Shown: positions 25,975 through 35,101, counted from the first letter of the stretch. The stretch: 58,663 nucleotides of DNA from Scatosoma sp048465415 (GCA_048465415.1 DBFWLO010000017.1:1-58663), one strand, 5' to 3'. Translations and numbers: made by a program. The notes: a model not told the origin generated them from the sequence alone.

Positions 25975-26904
25975 ATGAAGAAGCTTTTATGGGCGGCCGC
26001 TTTGACCGGCTGTATGATCTGTTTTGCGGCTTGTGGCCGCGGTTCCAAGGCATTCTATACCGTGACTTTCGTCCAGGCGGGACAGCCGGACATCGTTAAA
26101 ACGGTCGAAGCCGGTGAAACTTTGACGGACATTCCGTCCGTGCGGGAAGTTACCGGTTACACGGTAAGCTGGGAAAATACGGATCTAAGCCGTATTTCCG
26201 CGGACATGACCGTCCACGCCGTCAGGATTCCCAATGAGTATACGGTTATTTACGACGGAAACGGGGGCACCGTGTCTGCGTCGAGCGAAAGTTTCACTTA
26301 TGACGCGCGGTATACTTTGCCGACTCCGGTGCGTGGAAATTACAGCTTCGTCTGTTGGAAAAACGGGGAGGAAGCGGTGTCGTTGGAAGGCGTCTGGACA
26401 ACGGCGGAAAACGTAACGCTCACCGCTTTTTGGAGGGAGATTCTCCCGGAAACGTATACGGTGACTTTTATTCAGGAAGGGCAGCCGAACATAGAGAAAA
26501 CGGTCAAACGAGAGGAAGCTTTGAGCGATATACCTTCGCCCGTCGCCGTTCCCGGTTATGAAATCGCTTGGAATCGCACGGATTTTTCCTCGATCCGCGA
26601 AAACGTCACGGTGACGGCGGTGGCGACGGCAAAAATTTATCTCATCGCCTATGATCTGGGCGAACTGAAAAATCATGAAGGCGTCGGGATTTCCGCTTTG
26701 ACGCAGACGGTGACGTACGGCAAGGAATACAATTTGTTGAAGCCGTACTGCGAAGGATATAACTTCTTGGGGTGGGTAATCTCGGGCACCGATCAAAAAG
26801 TGGGAAACGACATTTATCGCTATACGGAAAATCTGAGTCTGACTGCTCTGTGGCGGCCGATAGAAACAGAAAGCGACGAAGAAATATGGACAAGTTTTTA
26901 TTGA
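25975..26904 (+). CDS. Lipoprotein with InlB-type beta-grasp repeats
   Basis: This 309-residue protein has a short lipoprotein signal (MKKLLWAAALTGCMICFAAC, Cys20). The rest consists of about four repeats of 65-75 residues. Two of them are nearly the same: YTVTFVQAGQPDIVKTVEAG (about 24-43) and YTVTFIQEGQPNIEKTVKRE, each followed by DIPS and a GY(T/E)(V/I)SW-like strand. The others match the Listeria-Bacteroides (InlB B) repeat pattern YTVIYDGNGGTVSA, then FVCWKNG, and end LTALW. Such repeats mediate surface contacts rather than catalysis. The C-terminus (ESDEEIWTSFY) has no anchor, in line with lipid attachment at the N-terminus. The partner is unknown. The gene stands alone between its promoter and a terminator. 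Confidence 0.78.
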   Translation: MKKLLWAAALTGCMICFAACGRGSKAFYTVTFVQAGQPDIVKTVEAGETLTDIPSVREVTGYTVSWENTDLSRISADMTVHAVRIPNEYTVIYDGNGGTVSASSESFTYDARYTLPTPVRGNYSFVCWKNGEEAVSLEGVWTTAENVTLTAFWREILPETYTVTFIQEGQPNIEKTVKREEALSDIPSPVAVPGYEIAWNRTDFSSIRENVTVTAVATAKIYLIAYDLGELKNHEGVGISALTQTVTYGKEYNLLKPYCEGYNFLGWVISGTDQKVGNDIYRYTENLSLTALWRPIETESDEEIWTSFY

Positions 26905-26930
26905 GCATATAAAATAGATATAAAAGTTGA

Positions 26931-26954
26931 AAAACCGCCGGAAAGGCGGTTTTT
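26931..26954 (+). terminator. Rho-independent terminator of the InlB-repeat lipoprotein gene
   Basis: AAAACCGCC (26931-26939) and GGCGGTTTT (26945-26953) form a perfect 9-bp stem with loop GGAAA, followed by a short T-run. Confidence 0.88.
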
Positions 26955-26958
26955 CGCA

Positions 26959-27335
26959 TGCAAAACCTTGGTTCGTAAATTGTCCCTGAATGGAATTGGG
27001 CTGAAAAAACTTTTCGTCGTCAACATGCTGTCGATCGCCATGATACATTTCCTGGTATTCTGGCTGTACGCCAATTTCAGCTCGATATTGTGACGCCGCT
27101 CGTCTGGCCGACCGTTTCCACGGTCATCGTGCTCGCGTTCGTGGGTATCTTCTCTTCGAGCGGGGAGATCCTGCTCTTTACCAAAGGTCTGTACGGCACC
27201 CATCTTCCCATCAACTACGACTATCTCGGCAATTCCGACGTGGAACAGGAGCAGAACGGTCTTTACGCCTACGACCGCAAGCCTAAATTCCCGCCCGAAG
27301 AAATACGCGGACGTATGACGGAGGGCATTTTTTGA
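26959..27335 (+). pseudogene. Decayed CUT1 sugar permease (internal deletion and frameshift)
   Basis: Two open pieces in different frames abut near 27090. The first (26959-27093) encodes GIGLKKLFVVNMLSIAMIHF and a membrane segment ending YANFSSIL, like the first helix of Lpl-type permeases. The second (27090-27335) starts TPLVWPTVSTVIVLAFVGIF and continues SSSGEILLFTKGLYGT, which resembles the late conserved region of the same family. Some 150 or more codons between them, including the EAA loop, are missing. The last 45 residues (YDYLGNSDVEQEQNGLYAYD onward) are not recognised as permease and may come from another gene. There is no start codon with a ribosome site and no partner permease. Confidence 0.45.
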
Positions 27336-27344
27336 CGGAAGAGA

Positions 27345-29036
27345 TCAGACGTTTTCCGCGTCGAGGTATTGTTCGAGGCCGTTGCGGCTCAACAGTTCCG
27401 CCGGCGGCGCGAAATCGACGATCTTTCCGTTTTCCATCACGCAGATCTCGTCGTAGAGTTCCAAAAGGTCTGCGTGCAGTTTGTGCGATACGTTGAGAAC
27501 TGTCTTGCCCGGCAACTCCAAAATATTTTTTTCGACCTTGCGTGCGGTTTCCTTATCGAGCGAAGAGGTAACTTCGTCGAGCAGTAAAATATCCGCGTTT
27601 TTATATACGGCCCGCGCGAGTCCGATCCGCTGTTTCTCTCCGCCCGAGATCTGCTTCACTTCTTCGCTGACGATCTCGTCGAGACCGTCTTTCTGCGCTT
27701 CTACGAAGCTGCCGAGCTCCGCCGTTTTGATCGCCAGAGCGAGTAAATTCTCGTCGCCCGTCCGGTTGAAATCGATGTTGTCGCGTACGGACAGATCGAA
27801 CAGATAACTTTTTTGCTGGGCAAACGCTATGTTTTTATAAAGTTCCCGCTCGGAAACTTCCCGGTAATCGACGCCGTCGAGGGAAAGTTTTCCCTGATAC
27901 TCTCCGTAGGTTTTGCCGAGCAATTTAAGGAGCGTAGATTTTCCGCTTCCCGATTTGCCGACAATGAGATACTTTTTTCCTTTGCGGAATACGGCGTTCA
28001 CGCCTTTGAGCACGGCTTCGCCGTCGTCTTTTTCATATCCGTAGACGAGATCTTCCGCCGTAAGCGCATGGGCGAAGGGGGCGAGTTTTTTCCCGTCGGG
28101 CTCGGCCGGCCGGGCCATACCGAGCAGAGTGCGGCTAAGATCCTTCACGCCCGAAATAAGGGCCGCCTTGCCTGCGATCTGCATGAGCGGGGAATACATG
28201 TTTCCGCTGAGCTGGACGACCGCGATCACCGCGCCGATCAGGATCACGCCTTTGAGCATCATATACCCCGCAATGGCGATGCTCCCGAGTTGGAGCAGTA
28301 CCACGATAAAAATACCCACGTCGCCCGCATAGAGATTGAGTTTGTCGAGCAGCGTGTTTTTTTTGGTAAGGGCGCGGTTGATTTCGTGAATTTCCCGCTG
28401 CATGCGTTCTTCGCTGCCGAAATTTTTGACGACGTCTATGCCGAGAAAGGTTTGTTTGAGGATAGAGGTGTATTCCTTGACCGCTTCCGAAAGCCGTACG
28501 TTGGCGTTGTTGAGAGGCTTATTGAACACGAGGGGAACGATGAAAATGAGGAGAGTTAAACCTAACATGGTCAGCGCGACCGCATAGTTGATCGTGAAAG
28601 CGGCGGCGACCGCGAAAATAAAGGTGAAAATTTCTTCCGGCAAAGTCATCAGCGCGTTGAAATAGCTGGTCGACACCGTTTTTATATCGTTCGTCAGATG
28701 CGAAAGATATTTTGCCGTATCGTTTTTAGCGAACTCTTCATACCGTTCGCGCAAAAGCCCTTCCGTCAGTTCGTCCCGAAGTTTCATCACCGCGTGATTG
28801 ACGTAGGCGGTGCTCGCCTTATCTTTGAGGAGCAGCATCGCCGTAAACGCCGCCACGTACCCGATGGCGACGCCTACGCCCGTCATGAGTTGACGCACGG
28901 TGGCGCCGTCCGCGGTGATCGCGTTCACCAGCCATTGCAGGAGCAGGGCAAATCCTACGAAGGCCGCCGCATAGACGGCTTTAAAAAGGACGAGTCCCGC
29001 AAATTTGAGTTTATTATAAAAAAGATAGCGAGTCAT
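27345..29036 (-). CDS. ABC-type multidrug exporter half-transporter
   Basis: From the start at 29036 this is a 563-residue fusion of six membrane segments (about residues 1-310, beginning MTRYLFYNKLKFAGLVLFKA) and an ATPase domain. The ATPase has Walker A GKSGSGKST (about 371-379), Q-loop FAQQKSYLFD, signature ISGGEKQRIGLARA, Walker B ILLLDEVTSSLD and the switch His in VSHKL. Exporters of this type work as dimers and expel drugs or peptides. The start overlaps the stop of the TetR gene by four bases, so the two are cotranscribed from the operator-controlled promoter at 29757. Expression should rise when the TetR protein binds its inducer. Homodimer or heterodimer cannot be told; no second half-transporter is nearby. 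Confidence 0.92.
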   Translation of the reverse strand: MTRYLFYNKLKFAGLVLFKAVYAAAFVGFALLLQWLVNAITADGATVRQLMTGVGVAIGYVAAFTAMLLLKDKASTAYVNHAVMKLRDELTEGLLRERYEEFAKNDTAKYLSHLTNDIKTVSTSYFNALMTLPEEIFTFIFAVAAAFTINYAVALTMLGLTLLIFIVPLVFNKPLNNANVRLSEAVKEYTSILKQTFLGIDVVKNFGSEERMQREIHEINRALTKKNTLLDKLNLYAGDVGIFIVVLLQLGSIAIAGYMMLKGVILIGAVIAVVQLSGNMYSPLMQIAGKAALISGVKDLSRTLLGMARPAEPDGKKLAPFAHALTAEDLVYGYEKDDGEAVLKGVNAVFRKGKKYLIVGKSGSGKSTLLKLLGKTYGEYQGKLSLDGVDYREVSERELYKNIAFAQQKSYLFDLSVRDNIDFNRTGDENLLALAIKTAELGSFVEAQKDGLDEIVSEEVKQISGGEKQRIGLARAVYKNADILLLDEVTSSLDKETARKVEKNILELPGKTVLNVSHKLHADLLELYDEICVMENGKIVDFAPPAELLSRNGLEQYLDAENV

Positions 29037-29674
29037 ATAATTTCTTCCTCCAAAAATTTTTCGAAAAGAGGGGCAAATACGCCCGACGGCGCGCCGAGCA
29101 TCTGTTCGGCGACGGCGAGAAATTCTTTGAGCCTCCGGCGGTTCGTTTTTTCGTCGGAGGCAAAAAATCTTTCGTCGAACATAAACTGCGAGGCGATCAA
29201 CAGTGTTTCCACGGTCGTCTGCGGATAGGCGGTGCGGAATACGCCTTCCGCCGCGCCTTCCTTTACGATCCGAGTCAGTACGGGAACCAGACACAACACG
29301 GAAACGATCAGGCTCTTTTCGTGCAAAAGCTCGTTTCCCTCCTGGTGAATAGCGGCGATGATCCTTTGTTTGAATACGTCGTCCGAAGCGCTTGCTTCCC
29401 CGAGGACGCGGATAAATTTTTCCACGGCGTTCAGCTTCCCGTTTTCCGCGATCTCTTCCAGCCGGCTCGCCATTTTTTCCGAGTAGCTCTCGATCGCATA
29501 ATCGAGCAGTTCTTCCTTCGATTTAAAATAATAGTAAAAGGTGCCTTTCGCGATCTTCACCGCGTTCAGGATATCGTTGACGGAAGTATTGCGGAATCCT
29601 TTCTCCGCAAAGAGCCGCACCGCTTCGCCCACAATCTCTTCCCGCCGTTCTTCCGCTTCTTTGACTATTCTCAT
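29033..29674 (-). CDS. TetR-family repressor of the ABC exporter
   Basis: This 213-residue protein has the N-terminal TetR helix-turn-helix at about residues 10-55 (IVGEAVRLFAEKGFRNTSVN then GTFYYYFKSKEELLDYAI). The rest is the helical ligand-binding and dimerisation domain, which varies between members. It is the first gene of a two-gene operon with the exporter, sharing a 4-base overlap. A perfect 25-bp palindrome (29708-29732) lies just after the -10 box of the shared promoter, so the protein very probably represses itself and the exporter. The inducer is unknown. Confidence 0.92.
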   Translation of the reverse strand: MRIVKEAEERREEIVGEAVRLFAEKGFRNTSVNDILNAVKIAKGTFYYYFKSKEELLDYAIESYSEKMASRLEEIAENGKLNAVEKFIRVLGEASASDDVFKQRIIAAIHQEGNELLHEKSLIVSVLCLVPVLTRIVKEGAAEGVFRTAYPQTTVETLLIASQFMFDERFFASDEKTNRRRLKEFLAVAEQMLGAPSGVFAPLFEKFLEEEII

Positions 29675-29707
29675 ATAAGTTTTTATCTCCTTCCTTCCAT
29701 CGTATTT

Positions 29708-29732
29708 TTATAGACCGACCGTCGGTCTATAA
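29708..29732. promoter_or_regulatory. TetR operator, perfect 25-bp palindrome
   Basis: TTATAGACCGAC (29708-29719), a central C, then GTCGGTCTATAA (29721-29732): two perfect 12-base arms. It sits immediately downstream of the -10 box of the tetR-exporter promoter and covers the likely transcription start, which is ideal for autorepression. Confidence 0.9.
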
Positions 29733-29733
29733 C

Positions 29734-29762
29734 AGTATATGCGAAAGAAAGAAAAAAGTCAA
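29734..29762 (-). promoter_or_regulatory. Sigma-A promoter of the tetR-ABC exporter operon
   Basis: On the minus strand TTGACT (29762-29757), 17 bp, and TATACT (29739-29734). The spacing is optimal and the operator palindrome follows directly. Confidence 0.88.
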
Positions 29763-29860
29763 CCGTTTGGAAGGGAAGAAAAAGAAATTTTTTATAAAGC
29801 GGCGGAGGATCGGTTAAAATTTTTGGGACATTTAACATTTTGAAGAGAGCGAATGAGAGC

Positions 29861-29898
29861 TTGACTTAAATTCTCAACTATGATATACTTGCGTATAT
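29861..29898 (+). promoter_or_regulatory. Sigma-A promoter of the dnd operon with an inverted repeat over the -10 box
   Basis: TTGACT (29861-29866), 17 bp, and TATACT (29884-29889) preceded by TGA form an extended -10 promoter. ATATAC (29883-29888), TTGC, GTATAT (29893-29898) is a perfect inverted repeat overlapping the -10 box and is a candidate operator. The first dnd gene starts about 120 bases downstream, which leaves a long leader (29899-30016) where I see no gene. Confidence 0.8.
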
Positions 29899-30016
29899 AT
29901 GTGGAGATAAATTTTTGAAGAACAAAATCGTTTGGAATACAAATAAAACATTCAAAGCAATGGAAAAAACGGTGCAATAACGAAAGAATAACGGGAATAG
30001 AAACGGGTGCGTGTTC

Positions 30017-31645
30017 ATGGGACTTTTAGATAGTATAGAAATTTCATCTTTGATAACGGAAACAAAAGAGAATATAAAAAGGATTTATTTGCAGGATAAA
30101 TTGCCCTGGATCATAGGATACAGCGGCGGGAAGGATTCGACGTGTACCACCCAGATCATCGTCGATACTCTCATCGAGCTTAAAAAGAAAAAGATTCCCT
30201 TAGAGAAAGAAGTCTATATCATTTCCTCCGATACGATGGTCGAAACGCCGATGATCGTCAAAACGATCGAAAATACGATCGAGAGAATCGGAACATTGGC
30301 GAGGGAATATCGATTGCCTATTCATGCCTCTATCGTCCGGCCGCTCGCGAGCAGAAGTTTTTGGACGAATCTTATCGGAAAGGGATATCCCTCTCCTAAT
30401 CAAAATTTTCGTTGGTGTACGGATCGGTTGAAGATAGAGCCCGCCAATATATTTACGCAAAGTCTCATAGAGCAATACGGCGAAGTGGTGATGATTCTCG
30501 GAGTGCGTGAGAAAGAAAGCAATTCCAGGGATCGGGTGCTCGAAAGCCATACGATCGAAGGCAAAGACTTTATGCGGCATACGACGCAGGCAAATTCATA
30601 CGTGTTTGCGCCTATCCGGCGGTTTTCAAAAGACGACGTATGGAATTATCTGCTTTCCTATCCGTCGCCGTGGGGAGCGGATAACCATGCGCTGTTCAAA
30701 TTGTATCAGGATTCTTTGACGGGCGAAGATTGTCCGATGATGATGACGGAAGAGGATAAAAAGCGCACGACTTGCGGAAACAGCCGCTTCGGCTGTTGGG
30801 TATGTACCGTCGTAACGGAGGATAAATCGCTGACGGGATTTATCAAGAGCGGGGTAAAATGGCTGCTCCCGTTGCTGGAATACCGGAATTGGCTAGTTTC
30901 CATACGCGACGACGACACGAGACGAATGAAACGAAGAATTAATGGAACCTTATACTTCTCCAAAATTTATAAAGGAGAAGAAGGGGAGATCGTGATCCAT
31001 GCCAAAGGGGCGAGACAAAAGAACGTCATCAGGCGCTGTGGTGAAGATTGGCTGGATTCACAGGGACAAAAATGGCAGGTCTTTTTGTTCGGGCAAGATA
31101 AAGAAGGAAGAGACAGTGAGCAGGCGGCCAGAGAGTACATTTCTCAAAACAATATTGACGTTACCATCGGTAAAAATCCCAGAATCATTATTCAGAAAAT
31201 AGACGGGGAGTTCTATCAACTCGGACTGGGGCCCTTTACGCTCGATACCCGAAAAGAAATATTGGAAAAACTTTTGATTACGCAAAGAAATCTTGAAGAA
31301 CCGCATGAGCTGATCAAGAAAGAAGAACTGAAAGAAATACAAAAACTTTGGTATGAAAGCGGAGATCTGCAAAATTCAGTAGCGGCGGTCTATTATAAAG
31401 TATTCGGCCGCGAACTGGAACTTGAAACCGACGACGTCAAACTGTTCGAGGAAGAAGATCATCTGTATCTCAAAGAGCTGTGTTTTCAAAACGGGTTAAA
31501 ATATGAATTATTCAGAGATCTTCTGAATATAGAAAAACGCTGCTCGGGGATCAGTAACCGGGTGGAAGCGACCAAAAGTATCAAGGATAAATTGAGCCAG
31601 GAATTCCTCGTGCTTCGGGAAGAGGTGGATATAGATGAAAGTTGA
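30017..31645 (+). CDS. dndC: DNA phosphorothioation protein DndC (PAPS-reductase-like)
   Basis: I start at the ATG at 30017 (542 residues); an in-frame GTG at 30011 is possible. The N-terminal ATP-pyrophosphatase PP-loop reads SGGKDST (residues 36-42), as in PAPS reductase. The Cys residues typical of the DndC iron-sulphur cluster are present in RWCTDRLK and CGNSRFGCWVCTVV. DndC activates the DNA backbone for sulphur transfer, working with DndD and DndE, while DndA supplies sulphur. It is the first gene of the cassette, and dndB, which usually precedes it, is absent. The next gene overlaps by 11 bases. Bases are visibly richer in A/T than in the surrounding sugar genes, which suggests transfer. 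Confidence 0.95.
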   Translation: MGLLDSIEISSLITETKENIKRIYLQDKLPWIIGYSGGKDSTCTTQIIVDTLIELKKKKIPLEKEVYIISSDTMVETPMIVKTIENTIERIGTLAREYRLPIHASIVRPLASRSFWTNLIGKGYPSPNQNFRWCTDRLKIEPANIFTQSLIEQYGEVVMILGVREKESNSRDRVLESHTIEGKDFMRHTTQANSYVFAPIRRFSKDDVWNYLLSYPSPWGADNHALFKLYQDSLTGEDCPMMMTEEDKKRTTCGNSRFGCWVCTVVTEDKSLTGFIKSGVKWLLPLLEYRNWLVSIRDDDTRRMKRRINGTLYFSKIYKGEEGEIVIHAKGARQKNVIRRCGEDWLDSQGQKWQVFLFGQDKEGRDSEQAAREYISQNNIDVTIGKNPRIIIQKIDGEFYQLGLGPFTLDTRKEILEKLLITQRNLEEPHELIKKEELKEIQKLWYESGDLQNSVAAVYYKVFGRELELETDDVKLFEEEDHLYLKELCFQNGLKYELFRDLLNIEKRCSGISNRVEATKSIKDKLSQEFLVLREEVDIDES

Positions 31646-33530
31646 TTATATTATCCTTCATAATATAGGCCCTTATAAAGGGGAAAAAAAGTTCGATTTA
31701 TACACCACCAAGAAGCGGAACGTCATACTAATCGGCGGTAAGAACGGCGCCGGAAAGACTACTTTGTTAAAAGCGATAAAGATCGGTTTATTCGGTTGTT
31801 TTGCCTACGGGTTCAAAAACGAAAGCGCCACGTATGTCAAAGAAATCAAAAATCTTTTAAATCATCAGACCAGCGAGAACGTTTATTTTATCCGTATGGG
31901 ATTCGAGATCGTCGAGGAATACGAGAAGACGTCTTATATCGTTCAGCGTTCGTGGACGCTGAGCGGAGAGGAACTAAACGAGGCTTTCCGGGTACACAAA
32001 AACGGAAATCTTTTGGCGAGCGGAGAGAGCTACGACTTTATAAACAAATTAAAATCTCTGACGTCGCCGGCGCTTATCAACTCTTTTATCTACGACGGCG
32101 AAAAAGTGAGCTCTATCATCGAACAAGGCCTTTTGAGCGCGTATATCAAAGAAGTATTTTATTCAATTTTCAATGTCGATCTTCTCGAACAGTTAGGTGC
32201 CGATCTGACCGGTTATCTTACCAAAACGACGAGCTCGCTGAGTTCGAAGGCGCGGTATGACATAAGAAGGCTTCTCAATGACATCGAAGCGAAAAAAATG
32301 GCGATTCGTTCCAAGGAAGCGAGAATAAACGAGTTATCGAAGGAAATTGCGAATATTCAAGCGGAAATTAAATCCAACAAGAGCGATTTTGCAAAACTCG
32401 ACGGTCTCACCAAAGAAGAAATTACGGATTTCCAGACTTCTCTTTCTTCTTATGAAAAGGAGACGGAGGAAAACAACCGTATTCTGAAAAGTTTTTACGA
32501 GGACTATCTGCCGCTCGTGATGGTGACGGAAAATATCAAAGAGATCGTTGCCCGGGCCAAGAAGGAACTGCCGCTGCAATACGCTGAAATGTTGAAAGTC
32601 GTTCAAAATTATTTGAAAGAAGATTTTACGAAATATATAGAGATTCTCGTCCAAGACGGCAGGGAAATCCTTTTCGATCTCGACGGAACGAAAATCGAGA
32701 AATTGGAAAGATTGATCGATACGCTTACGGCGGAACGGGAAAAAGTCAAGAATATTTTTTCCCGTCGGGAAGAATTGGTCGATCTTACGCAAGCACTGAA
32801 AAAGCGTATAGAAAATAATTTCGCGACAGATCGCATCGATGAGATTTTAAAAAATCTGGACAGTTTAAAGGCGGAATTGTCTCTCAAACAGGAAGAACTC
32901 GCGCTTTTGGAGGGCGAGTACAACGAAGACGTCCGTCAGCGGGATAAACTATACGCCGATTATCAAAAGGCGAACGCGATGCTGAAAAAGGACAAGCAGG
33001 CAGACAGCAGTTATGTGAACGCCACTACGGTTTTGGCCGTTTGCGCTCAATTTAAGGCATATATTATTGAAAAAAAATTGGACGCTATCGCGGAATTGAC
33101 GTGTGAGATATTCAATGATACGATTTGCAAAGTGGACTATATAGCCGGATTGAAATTCGATGACAAGTTTCAACTCACCGCCGTCGACTCCCAGGGGCGA
33201 AGCGTGGAACTGAATACTTTTTCAGCGGGAGAAATGCAGATTCTCGTCAGCTCTCTCATCTGGGCCATGTTTAAAATTTCCGGCCGTCGGGAACTGTTTG
33301 TGTTCGATACGCCATTGGCGAGACTGGACGCGGAAAATCGAATCCAGTTCATCAATAAAATTATCGCTACGATCGGCGATCAGGTCGTCATTCTTTCAAC
33401 CGATTCGGAATTCGTAGGCAAAAACTACGAAGCGATAACAGATAGGATCAGCAGATCCTATCTGTTGAGTTACGACGACGACACGAAAACCACGGCGATA
33501 GAAAACACTTATTTCGGCGGTGAGGTCTGA
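31635..33530 (+). CDS. dndD: DNA phosphorothioation protein DndD (SMC-like ATPase)
   Basis: This 631-residue protein has an RecF/SMC-type ATPase split by coiled coil. Walker A is GGKNGAGKT (residues 34-42). A long charged helical region runs about 190-480, including KARYDIRRLLNDIEAKKMAI. The signature is TFSAGEMQI, and Walker B is ELFVFDTPLARLD, followed by the typical QVVILSTDSEF. DndD provides ATP-driven DNA handling, probably nicking or opening, during sulphur insertion. The start overlaps the end of dndC by 11 bases, and dndE follows one base after its stop, so the genes are tightly coupled. Length is normal for the family. Confidence 0.95.
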   Translation: MKVDYIILHNIGPYKGEKKFDLYTTKKRNVILIGGKNGAGKTTLLKAIKIGLFGCFAYGFKNESATYVKEIKNLLNHQTSENVYFIRMGFEIVEEYEKTSYIVQRSWTLSGEELNEAFRVHKNGNLLASGESYDFINKLKSLTSPALINSFIYDGEKVSSIIEQGLLSAYIKEVFYSIFNVDLLEQLGADLTGYLTKTTSSLSSKARYDIRRLLNDIEAKKMAIRSKEARINELSKEIANIQAEIKSNKSDFAKLDGLTKEEITDFQTSLSSYEKETEENNRILKSFYEDYLPLVMVTENIKEIVARAKKELPLQYAEMLKVVQNYLKEDFTKYIEILVQDGREILFDLDGTKIEKLERLIDTLTAEREKVKNIFSRREELVDLTQALKKRIENNFATDRIDEILKNLDSLKAELSLKQEELALLEGEYNEDVRQRDKLYADYQKANAMLKKDKQADSSYVNATTVLAVCAQFKAYIIEKKLDAIAELTCEIFNDTICKVDYIAGLKFDDKFQLTAVDSQGRSVELNTFSAGEMQILVSSLIWAMFKISGRRELFVFDTPLARLDAENRIQFINKIIATIGDQVVILSTDSEFVGKNYEAITDRISRSYLLSYDDDTKTTAIENTYFGGEV

Positions 33531-33531
33531 A

Positions 33532-33939
33532 ATGAATTTACGATTAAAGACAAATGCGGAGATAGAGAGTAAACTCTCGGAATTGCAGACGTGGCTGCAT
33601 TTTTCATCCAAAGCGGTCGTCATGCGATTGGCGCTTTCCTATTCTTTAAAAGACAAAACGGATCCCCGTTTGGCGGGTGACGCGATCAAGGGTTACGATG
33701 TGAAAAAACAAGACGGCGCGGATTATTTAAGGCTGACTGTTTTCGGACAGGACGAAGAAATCTATCGCTTGTTGATCGTCGATCATTTGGGACGCCGCGT
33801 CGACGAAGACGAGTTTTTTCCTGAATTGGTCAACGCGCATATAGAACGGGGAATCCGGTTGATGCATTCGGAATACCGGCTTTTGCTGAACAGAGAGAAG
33901 TTTATGTCCGAACTTATCGGCATGAGCGAGAAACCATAA
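33532..33939 (+). CDS. dndE: DNA phosphorothioation protein DndE
   Basis: This 135-residue protein starts at the ATG at 33532, after GGTGAGG; a GTG at 33520 is in frame but would overlap dndD. It begins MNLRLKTNAEIESKLSELQT, and the helical pattern LRLKTN...L..L....SSKAVVMRLAL is typical of DndE, a small helical, DNA-binding tetramer that holds nicked DNA in the modification complex. It ends in IERGIRLMHSEYRLL. It lies between dndD and the cysteine desulfurase gene, in the normal C-D-E order. Length is in the family range. Confidence 0.9.
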   Translation: MNLRLKTNAEIESKLSELQTWLHFSSKAVVMRLALSYSLKDKTDPRLAGDAIKGYDVKKQDGADYLRLTVFGQDEEIYRLLIVDHLGRRVDEDEFFPELVNAHIERGIRLMHSEYRLLLNREKFMSELIGMSEKP

Positions 33940-33949
33940 GGACGGGAGT

Positions 33950-35065
33950 ATGTTATACTTAGATAATGCGGCATCGACAAAACTGCATAAAGAAGTCTTG
34001 GACGAAATGCTGAATTCGCTGGAAGCATACGGAAATTCCGAGGCTAAGTTTTATATACAGGCGGAGCAGGCAAAAAAGCTTATCGCTTTGGCAAGAGCGC
34101 GGGTTGCCCGATTGGTAAATTCAAAAGACAGCGAGATCGTCTTTACCAGCGGCGCGACGGAATCGAACAATATGGTGTTGAAAGGGATTTTCTTCGCCTC
34201 TTCTGCAAAGAAAAAACGGATCGTCATCTCTTCCGTAGAACATTCTTCCGTTTACGATACCTGTAAATACCTGGAAACGCTCGGGGCGGAAATCGTCATA
34301 ATTCCCGTAGACCGTGAAGGAAACGTCGATCTGGAAGCATTGGAAAACGCCGTCGATTCCCACACGATTGTCGTTTCTGTGTTATATGTGAATAACGAAA
34401 TCGGCACGATACAGAATCTGGAAGCGATCGATAAGATCTGTTTAAAACACAATACGCCGTTCCATACGGACGCTACGCAGGCCGTGGGAAAGACGCCGGT
34501 TGATTTTTCTCGGTACAGGGCGCTTAAATTCATGACTTTTACAGGGCACAAACTCTACGGGCCGAAAGGAATCGGCTGTTTGGTTTGCCGCGAGGATTCA
34601 AACGGAGAAAAGCCTCGATTGGCGCCGCTGCTGCATGGAGGAGAGCAGGAATCGGGGCTGCGGGCGGGAACGCTTCCCACGCCGCTTATCGTCGGCTTCG
34701 GAAAGGCTTGCGAAATAGCAAAGAGAGATTTGGCGGCAAACGATGCGATCTTGCGAAAAAACGAAGAAATCGTTCTTTGTAAACTCAAAATGAAGTTCGG
34801 AACCAGACTGGTGCTCAACAACGATTTTGGCAATCGGATTCCGGGACTTCTCAACGTGAGATTCTGCGGATATAACAATGTGATTTTGTTAAAAGCGTTG
34901 TCTTCTCACATCGCCGCTTCCACGGGCAGCGCCTGTGCGGTTTCCCACCCCTCGCGGATCCTGAAAAAAATCGGTTTGTCGGAAGCGGAAATAAACGAAA
35001 GTATTCGTCTTTCCCTTTCCGCTTACGAAGAACCGTCTTCGTTCGATGCGCTGGACTTGCTTTGA
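33950..35065 (+). CDS. dndA: Cysteine desulfurase of the phosphorothioation cassette (DndA/IscS type)
   Basis: This 371-residue PLP enzyme starts MLYLDNAASTKLHKEVLDEM. The pyridoxal-phosphate lysine is Lys201 in TGHKLYGPKG; the His of SSVEHSSV and Asp/Gln of TDATQAVG are conserved. The catalytic Cys329 in STGSACA forms the persulphide. It delivers sulphur from L-cysteine to DndC. It comes last in this cassette rather than first. It could also serve as a general IscS, but its position ten bases after dndE and the terminator just behind it tie it to DNA phosphorothioation. Confidence 0.93.
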   Translation: MLYLDNAASTKLHKEVLDEMLNSLEAYGNSEAKFYIQAEQAKKLIALARARVARLVNSKDSEIVFTSGATESNNMVLKGIFFASSAKKKRIVISSVEHSSVYDTCKYLETLGAEIVIIPVDREGNVDLEALENAVDSHTIVVSVLYVNNEIGTIQNLEAIDKICLKHNTPFHTDATQAVGKTPVDFSRYRALKFMTFTGHKLYGPKGIGCLVCREDSNGEKPRLAPLLHGGEQESGLRAGTLPTPLIVGFGKACEIAKRDLAANDAILRKNEEIVLCKLKMKFGTRLVLNNDFGNRIPGLLNVRFCGYNNVILLKALSSHIAASTGSACAVSHPSRILKKIGLSEAEINESIRLSLSAYEEPSSFDALDLL

Positions 35066-35101
35066 TAAAAACGAGAGCATTTAACAACATAAGACAAAGG
35101 T

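Noticed and set aside
29675..30016. A dndB gene or remnant before dndC.
   Set aside because: The stretch holds only the tetR operator and promoter, the dnd promoter and an AT-rich leader. No DndB-like reading frame was found.
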